Of a stretch of 64,000 bases of DNA, positions 26,652 through 34,633 are shown piece after piece. Both the position numbers and the translations under genes were made by a program. The stretch lies in contig CAAFVD010000094.1 of assembly GCA_900766355.1 (NCBI GenBank), forward strand, positions 1 through 64,000. Direction: 5' to 3'. The DNA comes from Candidatus Gastranaerophilales bacterium (GTDB lineage: Bacteria > Cyanobacteriota > Vampirovibrionia > Gastranaerophilales > Gastranaerophilaceae). Position 1 is the first letter of the stretch; each line of letters opens with the position of its first letter. The notes under the pieces were generated by a model that worked only from the letters and a program-made list of their open reading frames with translations, searched no databases and was not told the DNA's origin.

Positions 26652-28376
26652 TTAATCAACATATAATGGAGCAAGTTTTTTCTCTTGTTGAGGAATTACT
26701 CCTTCTTCGATTGGTAGGTATACTCTGTAATCAATTACAGGGAAACAATTATCTATGCTTTCGATTTCTGACAATGCAGCTTCATCAATATTACCTGATT
26801 CAATCATATCGCAGATTTTTTCAAATCTGTCAACGTGTTCTCTAAATCTATCTGTAGCATAATCTTTTGCTTGCCATGTAGTGATTAAGAATGGCCAATC
26901 TGAACTTTGTAACAACAAGTTTTCTCTTGCCATTTGGTTCAATGCTCTATGTAAAAGCTTATCTTCAGGAATTGTTTCATATTTAGACGCAATTTCTGTG
27001 ATACGTTTTTCACAAGAATGGATAATTGGCCACATCCATTCTGTTAAGTGGTTTTGCCATACATAGAAATGACCACCTTGTCCCCAAGAACTTTCAGGGA
27101 TTTGGATAGCTTCTGAAGGTGGATATTTTTCGATATACTCACCAGCAGTTAATCTTTCTACTTCTGGTAAATAGCTGTTGAATTTTTTAATAACTTGTTT
27201 AATAAATTCAACACCTTCAAACCACCAGTGACCAAACAACTCAGTATCAAATGAAACCATTACAAGACCATCTTTACCATTGTGAGATTTTTTGTAATCA
27301 TTCAACAAGTGGTAAATCAATGTTGTATAGTGGTCTGAATTTTCATTAATTTTATTTAATGCTAATACTGGGTCATAAAGCATTTTGTCACCCAAATCTG
27401 TTGTAGGTGATGTTATTCTCCAGTAGTGCATACCTGATTTATCATCTTTTTTGTGGAATTCTCTAAAGCAACCATCTCCAGGATATCCGTCAGCAGCAGA
27501 CCAAACTTGATATCCTGCTCTGTCGTTTCTTCCCATTACTGCAACTTGTGCATCTGGTAACCAATATGCTGAATATGTGTCATATCCTGTAGCTTCTCTT
27601 TCTGGTAATGGAATATACTCAATATTACCGTAAACACCGATTACACGTCTGTTTCCTATAGAGTTACCACCTTCGATAACGTGAGATTCAGTAAAGAAGT
27701 ATTTGATATCGTTATTTTGTAGAGTAACTTCAATAGCTGGACGCCAATGCTTTTTACCATCTTTGCCTACAAACTCATAGCCTTGTCTGTATGCACATTC
27801 TGGTAACCAGCAACCTGATGCTTTTTTACCGAATAATCTTTTTGTTGTATCAGAACCAACTTTGAATTGTGCATTCAAGTTGTTATCCGTAGCTAATAAT
27901 GGAGAGAAACCATGAGTAGCACCTGAAGTTGTAATTTCGATACAACCTAAATCTTGATATTTTTTGAAGTACTTAATAAGATTTTTTTCGTATTTGTTTA
28001 CGAAATCATCTCTTAATTTATTCCACAAATCAAAATAATATTTTGCTAAATATTTCAAGTGTTGAGAATGTGCAACTTTTGGATCAGGATATCTGTCCAA
28101 GTCTTTGCTAACTGCTGCAATTCTTGAATCTATATATTCTACAAAACCATTTTGAAGGTGTTCGTCATTTAATTGTTCTGCAAGAATAGGAGTTATGCCA
28201 ACGGTTAATTTAGCTTTAATACCCTCATCATATAATTCAGAAATAGCGTTTAATAAAGGAACGTATGTTTCTGCCATACATTCATATAGGTTTTCTTCCC
28301 CAAATGGCCACATACCAGCTTTTCTATAGTACGGTAAGTGACTGTGTAACATAAATACAAATTGACCTACTGACAT
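26652..28376 (-). CDS. Glycoside hydrolase family 57, 1,4-alpha-glucan branching enzyme type
   Basis: A 574-residue GH57 enzyme of the branching-enzyme / DUF1957 subgroup, probably acting on glycogen. GH57 motif 1 is HSHLPY (11-16). GCWLPECAY is motif 2, FFTESHVIEGG contains the likely Glu nucleophile, and SFDTELFGHWWFEG contains the Asp acid/base. WRITSPTTDLGDK and WPFLITTWQAKDYATDRFREH belong to the C-terminal helical region of this subgroup. Cytoplasmic: no signal peptide. Activity on alpha-glucan is family knowledge; branching versus hydrolysis cannot be settled here. Confidence 0.92.
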   Translation of the reverse strand: MSVGQFVFMLHSHLPYYRKAGMWPFGEENLYECMAETYVPLLNAISELYDEGIKAKLTVGITPILAEQLNDEHLQNGFVEYIDSRIAAVSKDLDRYPDPKVAHSQHLKYLAKYYFDLWNKLRDDFVNKYEKNLIKYFKKYQDLGCIEITTSGATHGFSPLLATDNNLNAQFKVGSDTTKRLFGKKASGCWLPECAYRQGYEFVGKDGKKHWRPAIEVTLQNNDIKYFFTESHVIEGGNSIGNRRVIGVYGNIEYIPLPEREATGYDTYSAYWLPDAQVAVMGRNDRAGYQVWSAADGYPGDGCFREFHKKDDKSGMHYWRITSPTTDLGDKMLYDPVLALNKINENSDHYTTLIYHLLNDYKKSHNGKDGLVMVSFDTELFGHWWFEGVEFIKQVIKKFNSYLPEVERLTAGEYIEKYPPSEAIQIPESSWGQGGHFYVWQNHLTEWMWPIIHSCEKRITEIASKYETIPEDKLLHRALNQMARENLLLQSSDWPFLITTWQAKDYATDRFREHVDRFEKICDMIESGNIDEAALSEIESIDNCFPVIDYRVYLPIEEGVIPQQEKKLAPLYVD

Positions 28377-28597
28377 ATTGTTTTTGCCTCCGTTTATTTA
28401 ATGATTGTAGTCATATATTTTCACAATCTGACATGCTAATATATAGCATAAACGGGTATAAAATATAATACCTTAGAACTAATTCCAGTGAATAATGTTA
28501 CAATCTTTAATAAATTGTATATATTAAAAATCTAAAAATATACATATACTTTCAGTATTTCAGGGGTATTTATTTTTGATATACAAAAATAAATTAA

Positions 28598-29590
28598 TTA
28601 TTCAACATCTTTAACTTTTGCCCAAATGTTACAATAACCATTTTTTGTTTTTGCGACTTCTTTAAAACCATTTTCTTTGAAAATTCTTGAAAGAAGTTTT
28701 GTATCAGTTAGTTGTTTGTCTTCTAGTTCGCCAAGCATAAAAATACCATCTTTGGTTAAAGCTTTATTAATTTGTTTTGCAACGTGATTTAGCATTGGTT
28801 CAACTTCTTCGATAGGTTTTTGTATGCGTTCTTCATTTTCATTGTTCATTGTCATTAAATGGTACATAGCATTTCTAAAAGATATAGCATGAGCTTTGCC
28901 TTTTGGTGCGATTTCGTCCAAATGTTGAATATCTCCCTGAATAAATTCACAACCTGTATTTTTAGGGTCATTTAGTGCAAAAATTTTATCATTAAATTCA
29001 GGGTCAATGTTTTTTAAAAATTTAAAGCATAATTTGTTAAAAAATTTTTTAATAGGATTTTTTTCTGGTGCTGAATTTTCAGCAATTTGAGTAAAATTTT
29101 TGTTGAATAAATTTTTCAATATTTTTTCTTTATGAGTTTTAGGTTTACCAAAACCTAAAAACTCATCTTTATAGGCAGAAATCCCTAACCAAGAAATGAA
29201 TTTTCTGCTTATATCATCTTTTGGTTGAGAAATTGTATAAATTCCTGTTTTTGCTTCTGCAATTGAGTTTGGGCTAATATCAAAACCTAAAATTTTAGGT
29301 TTTTTATCAGGCATTAGCATTTTTATTGACAAAGCTTCTTCTCCTGTAGAACAAGCACCTACTATAATTCTAGGGTTTTTCTCTTTTGGAAAATGTTGTC
29401 TTAAATAATTTATGCCTTTGTTTAGAGTGTTATATTCTCTAAAAAAAGCAGTTTCATGTCTTAAAAGTAAGGAATCTTTACCTATTTCTAATATTTCATG
29501 ACCACCATGCCCTTTAAAGTTCGTATTGGCTTTGAGGGGTTTAATTTTATTTTGATGATATGTTGGGGTATTGTTGTTTATAATGTTCAT
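28598..29590 (-). CDS. CheR-like SAM methyltransferase with N-terminal NFKG motif
   Basis: A 330-residue protein. An Asn/Lys/Pro-rich lead carries FKG at residues 25-27. A CheR-type fold follows: HETAFFREYNTL resembles the CheR ETxFFR segment, GACSTGEEA (78-86) is the SAM loop, LGFDISPNSIAEAKTG is motif II, and NAMYHLM lies in the CheR active region. About 60 inserted Lys-rich residues (near 130-190) interrupt the domain. Chemoreceptor methylation is not implied: no chemotaxis gene is near, and the CheR N-terminal helical domain is replaced by the F-x-G lead. No ribosome site is seen; an AATAGCAA leader element lies 39 bases upstream. Confidence 0.78.
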   Translation of the reverse strand: MNIINNNTPTYHQNKIKPLKANTNFKGHGGHEILEIGKDSLLLRHETAFFREYNTLNKGINYLRQHFPKEKNPRIIVGACSTGEEALSIKMLMPDKKPKILGFDISPNSIAEAKTGIYTISQPKDDISRKFISWLGISAYKDEFLGFGKPKTHKEKILKNLFNKNFTQIAENSAPEKNPIKKFFNKLCFKFLKNIDPEFNDKIFALNDPKNTGCEFIQGDIQHLDEIAPKGKAHAISFRNAMYHLMTMNNENEERIQKPIEEVEPMLNHVAKQINKALTKDGIFMLGELEDKQLTDTKLLSRIFKENGFKEVAKTKNGYCNIWAKVKDVE

Positions 29591-29680
29591 TATATTTTTA
29601 TTAAATAGCGTAAAAATATAAGTTGCTATTATTAGTATATTATGTAAAATATTTTAACATTTAACTTCGTATTTTTATAC

Positions 29681-29710
29681 TTTACCCATATATCTCTTGT
29701 GTGCTATAAT
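29681..29710 (+). promoter_or_regulatory. Promoter of the SF1 helicase gene
   Basis: TTTACC (29681-29686), 18 bases and an extended -10 TGCTATAAT (29702-29710) make a good housekeeping promoter 32 bases before ATG 29742. Confidence 0.65.
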
Positions 29711-29741
29711 CTTTAATATTAATAATCAAGAGGAAGATTTT

Positions 29742-32700
29742 ATGCTACAAGAAGCTACCCGTGCAATTAATTCTGCGTTTAATAATAGTTTTGTAAAAAA
29801 ACTTTCACTTTATCTTCACGATTGTGTAAGAGAAGAAGTTAAGAGTTCAACATTTAGAAACCTAAAATCAGATAAAGATAACAAGTGGATATTTTTAAAA
29901 GAAGATGACAAACTATTTACCTCAAACATTGACTATCAAAAGTTTGATGGAAGTGATACAAAGTTGACGGAATTAATGATTCAAAGTGAATTGAATCAAA
30001 AAGAAAAATATCTTATCTATGGGTATTTATTCTTAGTTGGTGGAAATTCAAAAAGTAGAAAGAAAAACGAATTTTTGACACCATTATTATATATGCCATG
30101 TAAATTAGAACGTAATGGTATAAATATAAACTGTATGTTAACTGATGAATTTTTATCACTAAACACAGGTGCTTTAACTTCATTGATGCAAAAAAATGAT
30201 GATGAAGAAGAAATGGAGCAATTGATTGAAGGCTTGCTTGATGTTGTTCCGACTTTACCTATAACACAAGAAAAAATGGAAATATTTATTACGACATTAA
30301 AATCTATTATTCCTGATGTTGAGGTTAAATTCGATAGTAAAGATACTGTTGTTGAAGATAATTTGTCTAAAGATACTTCATCTTCAAAATCCGATGAAGA
30401 CGAAGATGAAATTCAAGAGGAAGAAGAATCTACTCCTCAAAAATCATCAGGAAAAATTGATAAAATAACTTTGACTAATCAATGTGCAATAATTCTTACA
30501 AAACGTCCGTCAGTAACTGCGGGGGTTTTGCACGAGTTAATGCAAATTTCAGAAAAACCTAGTGGGGTTTATAGAGAAACTGTTTTAAATTTAATTAACG
30601 AAGAATATATTCAGGCAAAATCAGCAGAAATACCAAAGAAAAAATCGGATTTCTTTCCTGTTACGCCACTAGCCTTGAGTGATTCTCAATTGAGTGTCAT
30701 TGAAAACCTTGAAACTAATCAATTAGTTTCAGTTTGTGGACCTCCAGGAACAGGTAAATCACAAACAATTGTCAATTTGGTAGCCCATTTAATAGCTAAT
30801 GGAAAAACTGTTCTTGTTGCCTCAAGAATGGATAAGGCTGTTGATGTTGTAGCTGATAGGTTGAATGAACTTGGAGCACCATATTTAGCTTTGCGTGCTG
30901 GTAGATTAAACTATCAAAAACAATTGAGTTTTCAATTACAAGATTTACTTTCTAACAAAGTTGACCTTAATGAAGGGGCTGAAGATAGTATTATCGTAGA
31001 TGTTTCTGATATGAAAAAGTTGCTTAATTCAATCAATGAAGCTGAGAAAAAAGCAGAAACTCTTATAAAAAAAGAAAAAGAATGGTCTGAACTTGGAGTT
31101 GCAGTTAGTGAGAAAAAGAAAGAAATAGGAACTCCAAAATATATAAAAGTTGCTCTTACTAAAGAGAACGTAAAAGAATTAAGAGATGTTATAGATTCAT
31201 TACTTAAAAATATCGAAAAAAGTGGATTTTTAGCAGCTTTGAATAATTATACTGCAGTAAATAAAATAAAAAAACTAGCAAAAATAGACGACTTTTTTGT
31301 ATCCAAAGATAATTTGGAGCGTTTAAGAGAAGAACTTGAACTTGCGGAATTGGTATGTAATGCCCAAAATGTCGAAAAAGATATTCAAGATACAGGTAAT
31401 CTTCATGTAATTATTCAGCAAATGCGAACTTTGAAGAAAAAACAACGCAAGCTTGTGACGGATATTTTGTGTAACAAAAGACGTGGAGCTTTAAGAGGTT
31501 TGATGAAAGATCAAGTGAAACGTCAAAGATTGTTTATACATTCAAAATCCTTGATTGAACGTAAAAAGAGTTTGCAAAACAGACTTCTTGAGGCAGAAGA
31601 TTTTAAACCGTTGCTAGAAGCTTTTCCTTGTTGGTGTGTTACAACTTATGCCGTATCAGGTTCGCTTCCTTTAAAACCTGGTTTGTTTGATGTTGCAATT
31701 ATTGATGAAGCTTCTCAATGTGATATAGCAAGTTGTTTCCCAATTTTATATCGTGCTAAAAAAGCAGTAATTGTGGGTGATGATAAGCAATTACCTCATT
31801 TGTCTTTCTTAGAAAAAGCTAAAGAACAATCTTTTATGAGTAAATATGAAATTGCTGATAGATATCAGTTAATGTGGAGATTTAGAACAAACTCAATGTT
31901 TGATATCGCAAACTATTATTCTACTGCTCCTGTTTTGTTAGATGAACATTTCAGAAGTTTACCACCTATAATTGATTTTTCTAATAAAGAGTTTTATGGC
32001 AATAGAATCAGAATAATGAAACAAGATTCACCTGATATCAAGGCTTTGAAATTAATTGAAGTCCCTGAAGGAAAGGTAGATTTTGATGCAACTCGTAACT
32101 TGCCTGAGATAGAGGCTGTTGTAAAATGTTTACACGAGTTAATTGTAGATTCAGAAAGAGAAGACCCAGAACACCCTATAACAATAGGTATAGTATCTCC
32201 TTTCAGAGCTCAAGTAGAGCAATTAAAGGTTTCTGTTGCAAAAGTTTTATCTGATTTTATGATAAATAAGCATCAGATTGAAATTGGTACTGCTCATACT
32301 TTTCAGGGTGATGAAAAGGATATTATTCTAGCATCTTGGGCTATTGCGAATAATAGTTTTCCTCAAAGCTTGACTTTCTTACAAAAGCCAAACTTGTTTA
32401 ACGTAGCTATTACTCGTGCTAAGAAGCAGATGATTAATTTTGTTTCTCGTGATACAACAGAACTTCCTGAAGGTATGTTTAGGGATTATATATCATACAT
32501 CAAAGAATACGAACGCAATTTCGATTTGAGAAAAGACTCAGAATTTGATGAAAGTACGTACAAAAATTCATTTGAAAAAGAAGTTACGCAATATTTAAGA
32601 GATGCTGGTTATAATGTAAGAGCTGGTGTTGATATTGGTGGAGTTAACGCTGATTTAGTTGTAAACAACAAGTTTGTAATTGAATGTGACGGACTTGAAG

Positions 32701-32840
32701 ATAATGTCAAATCTAATATTTCAAATATGAAGAAACAGGCAATTATTGAACGATGTGGATTATTGGTTTGTAGATTCTCATTAAGAGAATGGAGAATGTC
32801 AAAAGAGGCTTGTGCAAACCGAATGATTAATTATATATAA
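29742..32840 (+). CDS. UPF1/DNA2-like superfamily 1 helicase with C-terminal DUF559/Vsr-like nuclease domain
   Basis: A 1032-residue protein. The N-terminal part is unclassified, with an acidic low-complexity stretch near 210-250. The split SF1 helicase core has Walker A GPPGTGKS (333-340), Walker B IIDEASQCD (Asp655), GDDKQLPHLSF, IGIVSPFRAQ, GTAHTFQGDEKDII and NVAITRAKK (890-896). The last 100 residues form a nuclease-type fold with Asp971 and IECDG (Glu981, Asp983), as in DUF559/very-short-patch-repair-like domains. GAGGAAG fixes ATG 29742. Such helicase-nuclease fusions act in repair or defence; neither is proven. No partner gene is adjacent. Confidence 0.88.
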   Translation: MLQEATRAINSAFNNSFVKKLSLYLHDCVREEVKSSTFRNLKSDKDNKWIFLKEDDKLFTSNIDYQKFDGSDTKLTELMIQSELNQKEKYLIYGYLFLVGGNSKSRKKNEFLTPLLYMPCKLERNGININCMLTDEFLSLNTGALTSLMQKNDDEEEMEQLIEGLLDVVPTLPITQEKMEIFITTLKSIIPDVEVKFDSKDTVVEDNLSKDTSSSKSDEDEDEIQEEEESTPQKSSGKIDKITLTNQCAIILTKRPSVTAGVLHELMQISEKPSGVYRETVLNLINEEYIQAKSAEIPKKKSDFFPVTPLALSDSQLSVIENLETNQLVSVCGPPGTGKSQTIVNLVAHLIANGKTVLVASRMDKAVDVVADRLNELGAPYLALRAGRLNYQKQLSFQLQDLLSNKVDLNEGAEDSIIVDVSDMKKLLNSINEAEKKAETLIKKEKEWSELGVAVSEKKKEIGTPKYIKVALTKENVKELRDVIDSLLKNIEKSGFLAALNNYTAVNKIKKLAKIDDFFVSKDNLERLREELELAELVCNAQNVEKDIQDTGNLHVIIQQMRTLKKKQRKLVTDILCNKRRGALRGLMKDQVKRQRLFIHSKSLIERKKSLQNRLLEAEDFKPLLEAFPCWCVTTYAVSGSLPLKPGLFDVAIIDEASQCDIASCFPILYRAKKAVIVGDDKQLPHLSFLEKAKEQSFMSKYEIADRYQLMWRFRTNSMFDIANYYSTAPVLLDEHFRSLPPIIDFSNKEFYGNRIRIMKQDSPDIKALKLIEVPEGKVDFDATRNLPEIEAVVKCLHELIVDSEREDPEHPITIGIVSPFRAQVEQLKVSVAKVLSDFMINKHQIEIGTAHTFQGDEKDIILASWAIANNSFPQSLTFLQKPNLFNVAITRAKKQMINFVSRDTTELPEGMFRDYISYIKEYERNFDLRKDSEFDESTYKNSFEKEVTQYLRDAGYNVRAGVDIGGVNADLVVNNKFVIECDGLEDNVKSNISNMKKQAIIERCGLLVCRFSLREWRMSKEACANRMINYI

Positions 32841-32861
32841 TCGACAAGGTTTATAATTTCT

Positions 32862-32900
32862 AAAAAAATATATAGCAAATTTTATGCTATATATTTTTTT
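32862..32900. terminator. Bidirectional terminator at the helicase / GspE-like convergence
   Basis: A long AT-rich stem, AAAAAAATATATAGCA with TGCTATATATTTTTTT (32862-32877 and 32885-32900), has A and T tracts on each side. It overlaps the stop codon of the minus-strand gene. Confidence 0.8.
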
Positions 32901-34264
32901 ATTGCGTCTTTATCAAAAACTTCGATACTATCTTTTGAATGAATAAATATCATTGCCGTTATCAAGGATTTAAAAGATTGGAAATCTTCAAAACTCATTT
33001 TTTCTCGCAAATCTGTCATGTTGTTTGCCATAAACTCTGTAATAACAGTTTTATCGTTATATACAAGTTCTGAAAAATATTCAAAAGCTTGTCTTGTTTT
33101 AACTCCTTCTAAATAAATAACATCAGGAGACTGGAATTCTATAAAACGTAATGCTTTATCAAGATTAAATCCAATATTTTCGTTCAATTCACATTGGTGA
33201 ACTTTAGGCAAATTATATTTTGATAAAGATTCTATTGTCATAATGTTTTTATTAGATTTTGCAGCTTCTAATAATAATGAATATATTATGTGCGTCTTTC
33301 CACTCAACTGAGAACCACATACCAATATAATCCCAGGCATTTCTAAAGCTGATTGTAAAAGTTTTCTTTGTCTTTCATCTCTGATTATTTCGTTTAAGTC
33401 TTTTGGTGGCTTGTAGATTTTTAGAGCAATTCTTTCACCAACAATAGTTGGAAAAGCTGATACACTTGCAACTAACGTAGTTTCATCAACTTTAAAATTC
33501 AATTTACCTAATTGTGGAACTTCACAAACTGCAGGGTCAAGGTTTGATAATAGTTTTAATTTTGATACAAATGATGTAACTAAAATCATTGGAATAGAAC
33601 CTTTTGACCAAGCATCATTTTGTTTTTTGAATACTACATTTAGCCCTTCGTCTGTTTGTTCAAAATATAATTCGTGTACGTGTTCAAAAAGGGCTTGTTT
33701 TAGTATTGCTCTTATTATTTTTTGAATGTGTTCTTCTGATAAATCATCTTTATGAAGTTCATCTCTCCAGTCAAAAGATTCATCATACTCGTTTGTAAAA
33801 ATTTTATCTACAGTATTAGAAGTTTTGTAGTATTCATCAATTTTATTAATGATACTTACTTCCGATGCTAATACAGGCTCTATAGAACACTCTGCAGTTT
33901 CCATAATCTTGTCAACAACAAACAAGTCCAACGGGTCTGTCATAGCAACTGTCAAAACATCTTCGATTTTGAATAACGGTATAATTTTATATTTTGAAGC
34001 ATCTGCGAAACTGATATATTTCAAGCATTTTACATCTAGTGAATAATCATCAAGATTAACATAAGGTATATGAAGTTTTTGTTCCAAGAATTTTAATAAA
34101 GTTTCTTCTGTCAAAACTCCTGAATTTATCAGAGCTTGTCCAATGTTGATATTTTCAGCATTAGCTAGGCTTTCTGCTTGTTCTAATACTTCGTAAGCAA
34201 CCAGCCCATCTCTTACAAGTTCATATTTCCATTTTTCTAAAGTTTTATTTGTAACAACTTCCAT
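32882..34264 (-). CDS. Degenerate GspE/PilB-like ATPase with MshEN domain
   Basis: A 460-residue relative of type II secretion / type IV pilus extension ATPases. Residues 1-150 form a GspE_N/MshEN domain (IGQALINSGVLTEETLLKFL, then HIPYVNLDDY), which in other proteins can bind cyclic di-GMP. The ATPase part keeps Walker A GSQLSGKT (317-324). The Asp box is TIESLS where TIEDPV is expected, and Walker B is IYLEGVKT where VGEIRD is expected. The C terminus is also short. Catalysis may be impaired, so it may be regulatory. It starts 3 bases after a receiver gene, in a three-gene unit with a histidine kinase. No pilin genes are visible nearby. Confidence 0.8.
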   Translation of the reverse strand: MEVVTNKTLEKWKYELVRDGLVAYEVLEQAESLANAENINIGQALINSGVLTEETLLKFLEQKLHIPYVNLDDYSLDVKCLKYISFADASKYKIIPLFKIEDVLTVAMTDPLDLFVVDKIMETAECSIEPVLASEVSIINKIDEYYKTSNTVDKIFTNEYDESFDWRDELHKDDLSEEHIQKIIRAILKQALFEHVHELYFEQTDEGLNVVFKKQNDAWSKGSIPMILVTSFVSKLKLLSNLDPAVCEVPQLGKLNFKVDETTLVASVSAFPTIVGERIALKIYKPPKDLNEIIRDERQRKLLQSALEMPGIILVCGSQLSGKTHIIYSLLLEAAKSNKNIMTIESLSKYNLPKVHQCELNENIGFNLDKALRFIEFQSPDVIYLEGVKTRQAFEYFSELVYNDKTVITEFMANNMTDLREKMSFEDFQSFKSLITAMIFIHSKDSIEVFDKDAIKKYIA

Positions 34265-34267
34265 TAA

Positions 34268-34633
34268 TTAGCCTTCCAAATGCGCTTGAACTCTTTGTAC
34301 AACAAAATCTAAGTCAAAAGGTTTGGTAATATATTCATCAGCACCAGTTTCTTCACCAATCAGTTTATCTTCTTCTTGAGAACGTGCAGTAACCATTATA
34401 ATTGGAATATCTTTATATTTTTTGTCGTATTTAAGTAAACGACTAATCTTGTATCCGTTAATTTTAGGCATCATTACATCTAATATTATTAAGTCTGGAG
34501 AAAGTTCTTTTGCCATACGAAGACCGTCCTCACCATTATAAGCACAATAGCATGTGAATCCTGAAACTTCTAAAACAAATTTTAAGCTTTCTACGATATC
34601 TTGTTCATCATCTACTATAAGAATTCTTTTCAT
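34268..34633 (-). CDS. Single-domain response regulator
   Basis: A 121-residue CheY-like receiver with no output domain. Acidic pocket Asp8-Asp9, phospho-acceptor Asp52 (LIILDVMMPKING), Thr82 and Lys104 (ITKPFD) are all present. AAGGAG fits ATG 34633; an in-frame codon at 34648 is too close to that site. It overlaps the end of the histidine kinase gene by 26 bases, so kinase and receiver are coupled. The GspE-like ATPase gene 3 bases downstream is its most likely effector. Confidence 0.94.
   Translation of the reverse strand: MKRILIVDDEQDIVESLKFVLEVSGFTCYCAYNGEDGLRMAKELSPDLIILDVMMPKINGYKISRLLKYDKKYKDIPIIMVTARSQEEDKLIGEETGADEYITKPFDLDFVVQRVQAHLEG

Noticed and set aside
28377..28597. Spacer between the GH57 and CheR-like genes as a small RNA locus
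   Set aside because: AT-rich with ATATACATATAC-like runs, but no hairpin with a T run and no frame was found.
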